A stretch of 64,000 bases of DNA from Actinomycetospora chibensis (GTDB lineage: Bacteria; Actinomycetota; Actinomycetes; Mycobacteriales; Pseudonocardiaceae), in NCBI RefSeq assembly GCF_028737215.1, contig NZ_JAQZAM010000001.1, forward strand, positions 1-64,000. Direction: 5' to 3'. A program made the position numbers and the translations under genes. The notes below the pieces were generated by a model. The model saw only the letters and a program-made list of their open reading frames with translations. It did not search any database and was not told the origin of the DNA. Every line of letters begins with the position of its first letter. Position 1 is the stretch's first letter. This document shows, piece by piece, positions 31,281 through 43,722 of this stretch.

Positions 31281-32269
31281 ACCGGAGAGCTCGCGCAGGA
31301 CGCGGCGCGGCCAGGCGGGGCCGCCGTAGACGAAGCCGGTGTAGGCCTGGACGAGCGTGGCGCCGGCGTCGAGCCGGGCGCGTGCCTCGGCGCCCGAGTC
31401 GATCCCGCCGACCGACACCAGGGTCAGCCGGTCCCCCACGCGCTCCCGCAGGCGCGCCAGCACCGCCCGCGCGGGCTCCACCAGCGGCGCGCCCGAGAGC
31501 CCGCCGGAGCCCGCGGCGCTGACGAGGTCGGGCGGCGAGGCCAGCCCGGCGCGCGCGACCGTCGTGTTCGTCGCGACGATCCCGTCGAGGCCCTGGGCCA
31601 CCGCGAGGTCGGCGACGGCGTCGACCCCCTCGTCGTCCAGGTCCGCGGTGATCTTCACGAGCAGCGGGGTCGCGCCGACCTCGGAGCGCACCGCCGCGAG
31701 CAGCGGCTCGAGCGCGTCGACGCCCTGCAGATCGCGCAGGCCCGGGGTGTTCGGGGAGCTGACGTTGACCACCACGTAGTCGGCGTGCGGGCCGAGCACC
31801 CGCGCGGAGTACCGGTAGTCGGCGACGGCGTCCGTCGCGGTCTTGGAGCGCCCGATGTTGACCCCGACCACGGTCCCGGCGCCCCGCGCGCGGACGGCGG
31901 CCAGGCGCGCGGCGACGACGTCGGCGCCTGCGTTGTTGAAGCCCATCCGGTTGATCAGCGCCCGGTCGGCGGGCAGCCGGAAGAGCCGCGGCCGCGGGTT
32001 CCCGGGCTGCGGGCGGGCGGTCACGGTGCCGACCTCGACCGCCCCGAACCCCAGACGCGCGAGCCCGCGCACGCCCTCGGCGTCCTTGTCGTAGCCCGCC
32101 GCGACCCCGAGCGGGTTGGCGAAGCGCAGGCCCATCGCCGTGACCGGAGCCGACACCTCACCGGCCGGGAGCAGCGGCGTCGCCGCCCGGAGCGCCGTCA
32201 CCCCGACCCGGTGGGTGAGCTCGGCGGGCACCCGGGTCGCGACGTGACGGAAGAGCAGGTCGTACGGGT

Positions 32270-32273
<4 letters not shown>
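31275..32273 (-). CDS. pyrD: Dihydroorotate dehydrogenase (quinone), class 2
   Basis: A 332-residue FMN enzyme oxidising dihydroorotate to orotate and passing electrons to quinone. Class 2 features: an N-terminal amphipathic extension ([16 protein letters not shown]) for membrane contact, [16 protein letters not shown], and catalytic serine in [15 protein letters not shown]. It is encoded about 15 kb from the pyrR-to-pyrF operon rather than within it. The ATG overlaps the stop of the PH-domain gene (ATGA). Confidence 0.95.
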
Positions 32274-35172
<2,899 letters not shown>

Positions 35173-35222
35173 TCATCCTCACGACGTCGTCACCCGGCAG
35201 CACCACCGTCGTGACTCCGATC

Positions 35223-35915
35223 TCACCCCACGCCGAGGTGGACGGACGCCGCCGCGGCCTGGGCGCGCAGCGCCTCGACGGCCTTGTTCGGGTCGTCGGC
35301 GCCGTAGACCGCCGAGCCGGCGACGAAGCAGTCGACGCCCGCCTCGGCCGCCTGCTCCACCGTGCTCGCGCTGATCCCGCCGTCGATCTCCACGAGCACG
35401 GTCAGGTGCCCGGTGTCGACCAGGCGCCGCGCGGTGCGCACCTTCTCCAACACCTCGGGCATGAAGCTCTGCCCGCCGAAGCCGGGCTCGACGCTCATGA
35501 CGAGCAGGGTGTCGAAGTCGCGCAGGACCTCGACCCAGTCCTCCAGCGGCGTGCCGGGCTTGATCGACAGCCCGGCCAGGGCGCCCGCCGCCCGGATGTC
35601 CCGCGCGCAGCCGCGGGGGTCGTGGGCGGCCTCCGCGTGCACGGTGACGTTGCGCGATCCGATCTCGGCGTACCCGGGGGCCCACCGGTCGGGGTCGTCG
35701 ATCATCAGGTGGCAGTCGAGCGGGATGGGGGTCGACCGTCCCAGCGCCTCGACCACGGGCAGCCCCAGGGTGAGGTTGGGGACGAAGTGCCCGTCCATGA
35801 CGTCGACGTGCAGCCAGTCCGCACCCGGGACCGCGGCCGCCTCCTCCGCGAGCCGCGCGAAGTCCGCGGACAGGATGCTCGGGGCGATCATCGGGGTGCG
35901 GGACACGTGACGCAT
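35223..35915 (-). CDS. rpe: Ribulose-phosphate 3-epimerase
   Basis: A 230-residue TIM barrel interconverting ribulose-5-phosphate and xylulose-5-phosphate. [52 protein letters not shown] and VEIDGGI hold the metal ligands (two His, two Asp). ATG 35915 is used; an internal ATG at residue 9 (MIAPSILS) is also possible. It lies 28 bp after a small membrane protein. Confidence 0.94.
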   Translation of the reverse strand: MRHVSRTPMIAPSILSADFARLAEEAAAVPGADWLHVDVMDGHFVPNLTLGLPVVEALGRSTPIPLDCHLMIDDPDRWAPGYAEIGSRNVTVHAEAAHDPRGCARDIRAAGALAGLSIKPGTPLEDWVEVLRDFDTLLVMSVEPGFGGQSFMPEVLEKVRTARRLVDTGHLTVLVEIDGGISASTVEQAAEAGVDCFVAGSAVYGADDPNKAVEALRAQAAAASVHLGVG

Positions 35916-35943
35916 GGTAGTGGCCCGTGCGACGGTCGCGGCG

Positions 35944-36234
35944 TCAGGCGGTCAGGAGGCCGGCGACCTGCCATCCGGAGACCCCGAGCCCGAGCACCCG
36001 GCGGAACGGGTTCACCCCGCGGACGAGCTCGTCGAGCCCCCACACGAGCAGCGCCCCGCGTCCGACGAGCACCAGCGTCTCCGCGACGGCGGGATCGGGT
36101 ACCACGAGGCGGACCACCAGGGCGAGCAGGAAGACCACCAGGGCGGGGTTCGGCCACTGCCCGACGACCCACGGCGCGGAGCCCGGCCCGCCCCGCGTGC
36201 GGTCGGCGAGCCACCAGTCGAGGACAGGCCTCAC
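35944..36234 (-). CDS. Hypothetical membrane protein, 96 residues
   Basis: A small protein with two or three hydrophobic segments (about residues 30-48, 54-68 and 82-95). It opens [15 protein letters not shown] and contains [15 protein letters not shown], which resembles small actinobacterial membrane proteins found next to rsmB. The GTG at 36234 overlaps the rsmB stop (GTGA), supporting it as a real coupled gene. Function unknown. Confidence 0.72.
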   Translation of the reverse strand: MRPVLDWWLADRTRGGPGSAPWVVGQWPNPALVVFLLALVVRLVVPDPAVAETLVLVGRGALLVWGLDELVRGVNPFRRVLGLGVSGWQVAGLLTA

Positions 36235-37694
36235 CGCTTGCGCAGGACCGCGGCGTACATCGCGTCGGTGCCGTGGCGGTGGGGCCAGAGCTGGATGCCC
36301 GGCGCGCCGTCCGGCAGCCCCGTGTCGGGCACCTCCGGCAGCAGCGCCGGGGTGTCGAGCACCTCGGCGCCGGTCTCCGCCGCGACGGCGGTGACGACGG
36401 CGGCGGTCTCGTCGGGGTGCGGCGAGCACGTCGCGTAGGTGACGACGCCGCCCGGGCGCGTGCGCTCGAGTCCGGCGCGCAGGAGCTCGCGCTGCAGCGC
36501 CGTGAGCTCGGTGACGTCGTCGGGCAGGCGGCGCCACCGGGCCTCGGGACGCCGGCGCAGCGCGCCGAGACCCGTGCAGGGGGCGTCGACGAGCACGCGG
36601 TCGTACGCGGCCTCGGGCAGCGCGAGCTCGCGGGCGTCGCCGGTGTGGACCCGCACCGGCAGGCCCTCGGTCGCCTGCTCGACGAGCCGGGCGCGGTGGG
36701 GGGCACGGTCGACGGCGTCGAGGGTCCCACCCTCGATCGCGACGAGCGCCCCGAGCATCACGGCCTTGCCGCCGGGCCCCGCGCACAGGTCGAGCCATCG
36801 GGTGTCCTCACCGTCCACCGGTGCGCGCGTGGCCAGGAGCGCGACCAGCTGGCTGCCCTCGTCCTGGACCACGGCCAGGCCCTCGCGGACCGGCGCCAGC
36901 TCCCCGGGGTCGCCGCCCTCGGTGAGCAGGACGCCGTAGGGCGAGTAGGGCGACTCCTCGCCGCCGGTGATCGCGGCGAGCTCCTCGGCGGAGATCTCCC
37001 CGGGACGGGCGGCGAGGTGCACGGCGGGGCGGGCGTCGTCGGCGGCGAGGGCGGCTGACAACTCCGTGAGCTCCTCCTCACCCCCGAGGGCACGCGCGAA
37101 GACCTCGGCGATCCACCGCGGGTGCGCGTGGGTGAAGGCGAGCCGCCCCAGGTCGTCCGACGGCGCGAGCCGCTCCACCCACGCGGCCTCGGTGTGCTCG
37201 GCGACCTTGCGCAGCACGGCGTTGACGAAGCCCGTGGGCCGCGATCCGGCCCGGGCGCGCACGAGCTCCACGGCCGCGCCGACCGCGGCGTGCGGGGGGA
37301 TCCGGGTGCGCAGCAGCTGCTGGGCGCCCAGCCGCAGGGTGTCGAGGACGACGCCGTCGAGGCCGTCGATCGGGCGGTCGACGCAGGCACCGAGGACGGC
37401 GTCGAGCAGGCCCTGGGCCCGGCAGGCGCCGTAGGCGAGCTCGGTGGCCAGCGCCGCATCCCGCCCGGAGATCCGCCGCTCGCGCAGCAGGGCGGGCAGG
37501 ACGAGGTTCGCGTAGGCGGCGTCCTCGCGCACGGCGCGCAGCGTGTCGAGGGCGGCCTCGCGGGCGGGGTCGCCGGTCGGCGGGCGGTTCGGGCCCTGGC
37601 GGCCGCGGGGCGGCCCGCTGCGCCGCTTGTCGTCCCGCTTGCGGGGCCCGCGACCCGACCGGTGCCCGCCGGGCGGGACGGAGCTGTCGGTCAT
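36231..37694 (-). CDS. rsmB: 16S rRNA (cytosine-967-C5)-methyltransferase
   Basis: A 487-residue RsmB/Sun. After a basic, disordered 40-residue start (GRGPRKRDDKRRSGPPRGR) come a NusB-like domain (about 45-180) and a SAM methyltransferase core with DLCAGPGGKAVML, VDAPCTGLGALRRRPE (motif IV cysteine) and TYATCSPHPDET (motif VI cysteine, the nucleophile). The ATG lies in one copy of a 32-bp tandem duplication whose other copy carries the fmt stop. Confidence 0.93.
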   Translation of the reverse strand: MTDSSVPPGGHRSGRGPRKRDDKRRSGPPRGRQGPNRPPTGDPAREAALDTLRAVREDAAYANLVLPALLRERRISGRDAALATELAYGACRAQGLLDAVLGACVDRPIDGLDGVVLDTLRLGAQQLLRTRIPPHAAVGAAVELVRARAGSRPTGFVNAVLRKVAEHTEAAWVERLAPSDDLGRLAFTHAHPRWIAEVFARALGGEEELTELSAALAADDARPAVHLAARPGEISAEELAAITGGEESPYSPYGVLLTEGGDPGELAPVREGLAVVQDEGSQLVALLATRAPVDGEDTRWLDLCAGPGGKAVMLGALVAIEGGTLDAVDRAPHRARLVEQATEGLPVRVHTGDARELALPEAAYDRVLVDAPCTGLGALRRRPEARWRRLPDDVTELTALQRELLRAGLERTRPGGVVTYATCSPHPDETAAVVTAVAAETGAEVLDTPALLPEVPDTGLPDGAPGIQLWPHRHGTDAMYAAVLRKR

Positions 37695-37752
37695 CGATAC
37701 CCCGTCGCTTCGCTCGCCCCGGTCATCGGGACCCCGTCGCTTCGCTCGCCCC
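37689..37752. repeat. 32-bp tandem duplication at the fmt-rsmB junction
   Basis: Units at 37689-37720 and 37721-37752 are identical at 30 of 32 positions (they differ only as AT versus GG). Each contains a TCAT at the same offset. In the first it is the rsmB start, in the second the fmt stop. The core GCTTCGCTCGCCCC, or its complement, is a short sequence I have often seen repeated in actinobacterial genomes. Confidence 0.85.
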
Positions 37753-38673
37753 GAACCGCTCCCCCGGCTCCGGGCGCACGCCGCGCGCCCAGTCCACGGC
37801 GGGCATGGGGCGCTTGCCGCCGGGCTGGACGTCGCCGAGCGCGACCGCGGCGCCAGCCGTCCCGACGAGGACGCGGCCGCGCTCCACGCGGATCGCGCCA
37901 GGGTCGAGCCCGCCCTCGCCGGTGGTCAGCACGGGGCCCAGTTTGAGCCGGGCCTCGCGGAAGGTCGTCCACGCCCCGGGGGCGGGCGTCACCGAGCGCA
38001 CGAGCCGATCCACGGCGGGCGCGGGGTGGGTCCAGACGACGCGGGCGTCGTCGACGGTCACCTTGGGGGCGTAGGACACACCGTCGACCGGCTGGGGCAC
38101 GGGCGACAGCGTGCCGTCGGCGATGCCGTCGAGGGTGTGCTCCAGCAGGACCGCGCCCGACTCGGCGAGGCGGGCGAGCAGCACGCCGGCGGTGTCGTGG
38201 CGGCCGATCTCCTCGGTGACCGTCCCGTACACCGGCCCGGTGTCCATGCCCTCCTCCAGCGCGAACGTGCTCGCCCCGGTGACCTCGTCCCCGGCGCGGA
38301 TCGCGGCCTGCACCGGCGCGGCCCCCCGCCAGGCCGGGAGCAGGGAGAAGTGCAGGTTCACCCAGCCGTGGACGGGGATGTCGAGGGCCTCGCGGCGCAG
38401 GAGGTTGCCGTAGGCCACCACGGGGCAGCAGTCGGGCGCGAGCGCGCGCAGCTGCTCGAGGAACGCGGGCTCGGAGGCCTTCACCGGGGTCAGGACCGGG
38501 ATCCCGGCCTCGTCGCCCAGGGCGCCGACGGGACTGCGCTGCGGATGCTTCGACCGCCCGACCGGGGCGTCCGGGCGCGTCACGACGGCGACGACCTCGT
38601 GGCGGGCGCTCGCGAGAAGACCGCGCAGGGCGGGCAGGGCGGGCTCGGGGGTGCCCGCGAAGACGACGCGCAC
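37723..38673 (-). CDS. fmt: Methionyl-tRNA formyltransferase
   Basis: A 316-residue enzyme that formylates initiator Met-tRNA. The N-terminal [15 protein letters not shown], the catalytic block [20 protein letters not shown] (Asn and His) and the Asp in GMDTGPVYG are intact. It follows def by 3 bp. The last residues, GASEATGSR, are encoded by the 32-bp duplicated unit. Confidence 0.95.
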   Translation of the reverse strand: MRVVFAGTPEPALPALRGLLASARHEVVAVVTRPDAPVGRSKHPQRSPVGALGDEAGIPVLTPVKASEPAFLEQLRALAPDCCPVVAYGNLLRREALDIPVHGWVNLHFSLLPAWRGAAPVQAAIRAGDEVTGASTFALEEGMDTGPVYGTVTEEIGRHDTAGVLLARLAESGAVLLEHTLDGIADGTLSPVPQPVDGVSYAPKVTVDDARVVWTHPAPAVDRLVRSVTPAPGAWTTFREARLKLGPVLTTGEGGLDPGAIRVERGRVLVGTAGAAVALGDVQPGGKRPMPAVDWARGVRPEPGERFGASEATGSR

Positions 38674-38676
38674 GTC

Positions 38677-39228
38677 TCAGGTGGCCCGTCCGAAGAGGGG
38701 GTGCGGGCTCGTCTTCACCCTCGGCGGCGCCGCCGGGTCGAACCACGGCGCGCGGCGGATCTCGGCCATCGCCTCGCGCCGCGTCTCGGGGTCGAGCTTG
38801 TCGAGGAAGAGCACCCCGTCGAGGTGGTCGGTCTCGTGCTGGATGGCGCGGGCGACCAGCGCGGTGCCCTCGACGGTCTGCGGCTCGCCGTGGAGGTCCC
38901 AGCCGGAGGCGACGACGTGCTCGAAGCGGCGGCAGTCGAAGCGCAGCCCGGGGATGGACAGGCAGCCCTCGGGACCGAACTGCTCGGTGTCGTCGGCGGC
39001 GTTCCACGTCGGGTTGACCATGTGTCCCTCGACCCCGTCGGCACGGAAGACGAACACCCGCAGGCCGACGCCGATCTGCGGGGCCGCGAGCCCGGCGCCG
39101 CCCTCCTCGCGCATCGTCTCGTGCAGGTCCGCGACGAGGGTGCGCAGCTCGCGGTCGAAGTCGACGACGGGCTCGGCCTTCGTGCGCAGGATGGGGTCGC
39201 CGAACAGGCGCAGGGGCTGGGCGGTCAT
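38677..39228 (-). CDS. def: Peptide deformylase
   Basis: A 183-residue metalloenzyme removing the N-formyl group from nascent proteins. The three hallmark motifs are present: GAGLAAPQIG, EGCLSIPG and HETDHLDG, with Cys and two His as metal ligands. It is first of the def-fmt-rsmB unit, whose products act at opposite ends of the formyl-methionine cycle. A TAGACT (39298-39303, minus strand) is a possible -10. Confidence 0.95.
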   Translation of the reverse strand: MTAQPLRLFGDPILRTKAEPVVDFDRELRTLVADLHETMREEGGAGLAAPQIGVGLRVFVFRADGVEGHMVNPTWNAADDTEQFGPEGCLSIPGLRFDCRRFEHVVASGWDLHGEPQTVEGTALVARAIQHETDHLDGVLFLDKLDPETRREAMAEIRRAPWFDPAAPPRVKTSPHPLFGRAT

Positions 39229-39297
39229 CGGTCCTCTCGGCGGGAGACGAGGCGGAGCAGTGCTCGACGACCCGTGGAACGGGGCTTCGACCGTCCA

Positions 39298-39303
39298 GTC
39301 TAG
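39298..39303 (-). promoter_or_regulatory. Possible -10 element (TAGACT) for def
   Basis: TAGACT on the minus strand fits the TANNNT actinobacterial -10 and lies 70 nt before the def ATG in a short non-coding gap. No clear -35. Confidence 0.35.
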
Positions 39304-39316
39304 GGAGTGTCGACGC

Positions 39317-39880
39317 TCAGGGCTTCCAGTCGGGGTCGCGGCCGATGAGCCCCAGCAGCCGGGTCTGCGCGTCGGCGTCGTCTCCCACCGGCACCCGCGC
39401 GCCGAACTGCCCGGAACTGCGCAGGACCTCCTCCATCTGTTCCATCCCCTCGACGAGCGGGACGGTGACGGCGGGGTCGAGGCGATCGTCCTGGCCGGTC
39501 GCGCGGGCCAGGTCCCAGGTGTGCATGAAGACGTCGGTGGTGTAGATCCGGTCCACCATCGCCGCGAGCTCCATCGTGCCCATGTGCGGGTTCTCGATCG
39601 TCCGTCCGGCGACCTCCGGGTCGTCGAGGAGGGCCTGGATCGCCGCGGCGTGGGCGTCCCAGGCGCCGACCGGGTCGTCCGCGGGGTCGGGGCCCGGGGG
39701 CAGCGTCACGCCGACCCCGTGCAGGAAGCCCGCGGACCACGTCGTCAGGTGGCCGACGACGTCGCGCGCGGTCCACTCGGGCACCGGCGTCGGCACGTCC
39801 CAGTCGGCCACGCCGTGCACCCGATCGGTGAAGACCGCGGCGATGCTGCGGTGGCGGTCGGCGGGGGTCTCGGTGGTCAT
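39317..39880 (-). CDS. TIGR03086-type metal-binding protein (DinB / mycothiol-dependent maleylpyruvate isomerase fold)
   Basis: A 187-residue four-helix-bundle protein. The metal ligands typical of this fold are visible in RDVVGHLTTWSAGFL (His) and TDVFMHTWDLARATGQD (His and Asp). Related actinobacterial proteins are thiol-dependent enzymes or of unknown role and are often controlled by ArsR repressors. ATG 39880 has GGAGG upstream, and a perfect dyad TTCAACC-TGTT-GGTTGAA sits 16 bp before the gene. No ArsR gene is in the window. Confidence 0.83.
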   Translation of the reverse strand: MTTETPADRHRSIAAVFTDRVHGVADWDVPTPVPEWTARDVVGHLTTWSAGFLHGVGVTLPPGPDPADDPVGAWDAHAAAIQALLDDPEVAGRTIENPHMGTMELAAMVDRIYTTDVFMHTWDLARATGQDDRLDPAVTVPLVEGMEQMEEVLRSSGQFGARVPVGDDADAQTRLLGLIGRDPDWKP

Positions 39881-39895
39881 GATCGCCTCCTCGCG

Positions 39896-39913
39896 TTCAA
39901 CCTGTTGGTTGAA
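39896..39913. promoter_or_regulatory. ArsR-like operator TTCAACC-N4-GGTTGAA
   Basis: A perfect 7+4+7 dyad directly upstream of the TIGR03086 gene, between the ribosome-binding site and a possible -10 (TATTCA on the minus strand). TTCAACC-N4-GGTTGAA is the form I associate with ArsR-family sites near such genes. The regulator must be encoded elsewhere. Confidence 0.6.
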
Positions 39914-39952
39914 TACTGGCAGGCGGCAGCCGGATCGACAAGGGGCTCGGGA

Positions 39953-42046
39953 CTACAAGGGGTCGAGCGGGTCGAGCAGCACGCGGACCGGCTCGCGCTC
40001 CTTGCGCGCCGAGCGCACGGCCTGGGCGGCGTGCAGCTCGCGGGCCAGCGTGCGGCCCTCGGTGCGGGGGACGCGGACGAGGCAGCGCTCGGCGCCCTCG
40101 GTGCGCTCCTCGGCGCCCGGGAGCTTCGTGCCCGGCGGGAGCTCGACGGGGCCCAGCACCTCGACGTCGTCGGGCAGGGCCGCGAGCAGGTCGGCCACCG
40201 CGGGGGGCGGGCCGTCGACCGCCGCCAGGCGCATCGCCGGCGGCAGCGACAGCTCGGTGCGCGAGGCGAGCTCGGTGGCGGCGTGCCCGACCGGGTCCCA
40301 GCGCACGAGCGCCTGGACCGCGGCCGTCGAGGACTCGGCGATCACGACCACGCGCCCGCCCTCGGACGCCGGCCGCACGAGGGCAGCCGCGCCGAACCAG
40401 CGTCGCAGCGTCTCCTCCCCCGCCCGCAGCTCGGGCCGGGCGAGCAGCACGGCGCCGTCGAGCAGCAGCGCCGCGCCGTAGCCGCCGTCGGCGATCGGCT
40501 CGGCGCCCGGCGTCGCGACGACCAGGGCGGGCCCGCCGGGCACGGTGTCGAGCACCGGCGCCCCGCCGCCGGAGCTGCGCACCACGGTCTGCGGGAAGGC
40601 GCGGCCCAGTTCCTCGGCGGTGCGGGCCGAGCCGACGGCCAGGGCGCGCAGCTGGGGCGAGCCGCAGGCGCCGCAGCGGTAGGCGGCGTCGGGGGTCCCG
40701 CACCAGCGGCACGTCGGCACCCCGTCGGCACCCGCCGGCAGCGCCATCGGACCCGCGCAGCGGCGGCAGCGCGCGGGCTCGCGGCAGCGGGCGCAGGCCA
40801 CGGCGGGCAGGTAGCCGCGGCGCGGGACCTGGACGAGCACCGGCGCGCCGGCAGCGAGGGCCGCCCGGGCCGCTTCGAACGCCACGCCCGGCATGCGGGC
40901 CGCCCGCGACGCGGGATCGCGCAACAGCTGGCGGTCGTCCTCGCCGATCGAGGTGACCCGGGGCCCGCGGGCGCGGACTCCTGCGCGGTCGGCGACGACG
41001 TCGTGGGCCCAGCCGCTCGCGACGAGCAGGGCGGCCTCGGCGGTGCGCGCGAAGCCCGCCACGAGCAGCGCGGCGCCGTCGCGGTGCGCGCGGGTCATGG
41101 CCACGTCGCGGGCGTGGGGGTAGGGCGCGCGGGGCTCGGCGAGCGTGTCGTCGCCGTCGTCCCACACCGCGATCAGGCCCGGGTCGACCACCGGCGCGAA
41201 CGCGGCGGCGCGGGTACCGACGACGATGCGCACCTGCCCGCGCGCCACGGCCAGCCAGCGCCGGTAGCGCTCGGCGGGCCCGAGGTCGGCGGCGAGGGCG
41301 ACGACGGCGTCCGCGCCCGCCACGGCCTCGCAGGCGGCCTGGACGCGGTCGAGGTCGCGGCGGTCGGGCACCACGAGCACCGCGCCCCGCCCGGCCGCGG
41401 CCGTGGTGGCGGCGGCCTCGGCGAGCCGGGCGGGCCACTCCTCGCCCGGCAGGGCCTGCCACACGGCGTGCGCGGGCCGGTGCGCCGCGAGGGCCTCGAG
41501 GAGCGCCGGCCCCCGGGGGTAGGCGCCCCAGCCGTGCTGCTCCGGTGCCTCCGGGGCCGGCCGCTCGGCCGGCGTCTCCGCCTCGACCCGCGCGTGACGG
41601 GGCGGCACCGCGAGGCGCAGGACGTCGGCGAGCGTCCCGGCGTAGCGGTCGGCGACGGCCCGGCAGAGCCCGGCGAGCTCGGGGCCGAGGACCGGTTCCG
41701 GGGAGACGACCTTCTCCAGCCAGCCCAGGCGGCCGGTGTGCTCGCTGGTGTCCTCCCGCGCGAGCACGAAGCCGTCGACCAGCCGGCCGGCGAACCGCAC
41801 CCGCACCCGCGCGCCGGGGACCGCCTGGTCGGCGAGCTGCTCGGGCACCTGGTAGTCGAACGGCCGGTCGAGGTGCGCGAGGTTCACGTCGACGGCCACC
41901 TGCGCCACCGGGCGCTCGGTGGCGGGCAGGCGCTCGTTGCGCAGGGGCTTGCGAGGCTTCTTCTCCGCCGGCGCGGGCTCGGGTTCCGGCGCGGGCGGGC
42001 GCTCGGGCGCGGCGAACAGCGCGTCGCCCGCCTCACCCACCGTCAC
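39953..42046 (-). CDS. priA: PriA-like primosomal protein N' (ATPase-degenerate)
   Basis: A 697-residue PriA. The N-terminal 3'-DNA-binding domain (VAVDVNLAHLDRPFDYQVP...RVRFAGRLVDGFVL) and zinc-binding cysteines (CARCREPARCRRC...CRWCGTPDAAYRCGACGS) are present. The Walker A position reads without GKT, and motif II is VWDDGDD rather than DEEH, so helicase activity is unlikely. As I recall, actinobacterial PriA proteins share this loss. I start at GTG 42046 because sequence before it is low-complexity and runs into intergenic repeats. Confidence 0.85.
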   Translation of the reverse strand: MTVGEAGDALFAAPERPPAPEPEPAPAEKKPRKPLRNERLPATERPVAQVAVDVNLAHLDRPFDYQVPEQLADQAVPGARVRVRFAGRLVDGFVLAREDTSEHTGRLGWLEKVVSPEPVLGPELAGLCRAVADRYAGTLADVLRLAVPPRHARVEAETPAERPAPEAPEQHGWGAYPRGPALLEALAAHRPAHAVWQALPGEEWPARLAEAAATTAAAGRGAVLVVPDRRDLDRVQAACEAVAGADAVVALAADLGPAERYRRWLAVARGQVRIVVGTRAAAFAPVVDPGLIAVWDDGDDTLAEPRAPYPHARDVAMTRAHRDGAALLVAGFARTAEAALLVASGWAHDVVADRAGVRARGPRVTSIGEDDRQLLRDPASRAARMPGVAFEAARAALAAGAPVLVQVPRRGYLPAVACARCREPARCRRCAGPMALPAGADGVPTCRWCGTPDAAYRCGACGSPQLRALAVGSARTAEELGRAFPQTVVRSSGGGAPVLDTVPGGPALVVATPGAEPIADGGYGAALLLDGAVLLARPELRAGEETLRRWFGAAALVRPASEGGRVVVIAESSTAAVQALVRWDPVGHAATELASRTELSLPPAMRLAAVDGPPPAVADLLAALPDDVEVLGPVELPPGTKLPGAEERTEGAERCLVRVPRTEGRTLARELHAAQAVRSARKEREPVRVLLDPLDPL

Positions 42047-42107
42047 GACCTCACGTCTACCAGAGCGGTGCGACGCGCCCGGACGCCGGAGCAGCCGGAG
42101 CGCGCCT

Positions 42108-42249
42108 CGGTTCCGGCGAAGGGAGCCGCTCGCCGCTCTAGCCACGTGAAGGGCACCTTCGCGCGGAATCGGTGATCGCGCGTCGGTTCGGCGAAGGGAG
42201 CCGCTCGCCGCTCTTGCGGCGCGAAGGGCACCTTCGGCCGGAACCGGAA
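42108..42249 (+). repeat. Two tandem copies of a 75-bp intergenic repeat
   Basis: The 20-mer GGCGAAGGGAGCCGCTCGCC opens an identical block at 42115-42139 and 42190-42214. GAAGGGCACCTTCG recurs at 42148-42161 and 42223-42236, both at a 75-bp period. Each copy holds a GAAGG-GCA-CCTTC hairpin and is flanked by CGGTTC and GGAA(T/C)CGG. It fills most of the gap between the priA start and the metK terminator. The first 60 bp of the gap (42047-42107) show nothing. Confidence 0.78.
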
Positions 42250-42265
42250 CCCGGCGCCGCCCCCC

Positions 42266-42318
42266 GACGCACGACGTCCCGGCACCTCGAGGTGCGAGGT
42301 GCCGGGCCGTCGTGCGTC
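42266..42318 (-). terminator. Strong terminator downstream of metK
   Basis: GACGCACGACG (42266-42276) pairs with CGTCGTGCGTC (42308-42318), and inside it CCGGCACCTCG (42279-42289) pairs with CGAGGTGCCGG (42295-42305) around AGGTG. That makes over 20 bp of near-perfect stem about 75 nt past the metK stop. No U-tract, as usual for actinobacterial terminators. Confidence 0.75.
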
Positions 42319-42351
42319 CGGCTCGCGAGGATGCGGAAATACTCGCGGTCA

Positions 42352-42378
42352 GTGCAAGCGAGGACGCAGGGCTTGCAC
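42352..42378 (-). terminator. Short hairpin just after metK stop
   Basis: GTGCAAGC (42352-42359) and GCTTGCAC (42371-42378) form a perfect 8-bp stem with an 11-nt loop, 14 nt downstream of the metK stop. It may act with the larger hairpin at 42266-42318. Confidence 0.5.
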
Positions 42379-42392
42379 CGGGAGGTGCAGTT

Positions 42393-43586
<1,194 letters not shown>

Positions 43587-43722
43587 AATTTCTCCCTGCC
43601 TCGACAATGGGACCCGTCCACACTAACGGCATCCCGCCGTGACGCGGCGTCGCTGACCTGCCTGAATGCCACGCCTGTCACAGAACGGTTGTGTTCATGG
43701 ACAGCTCGTGAGATTGGCCCGA

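Noticed and set aside
43587-43722. SAM riboswitch upstream of metK
   Set aside because: No kink-turn or SAM-core consensus was recognised in the 136-bp gap, and the ribosome-binding site is exposed.
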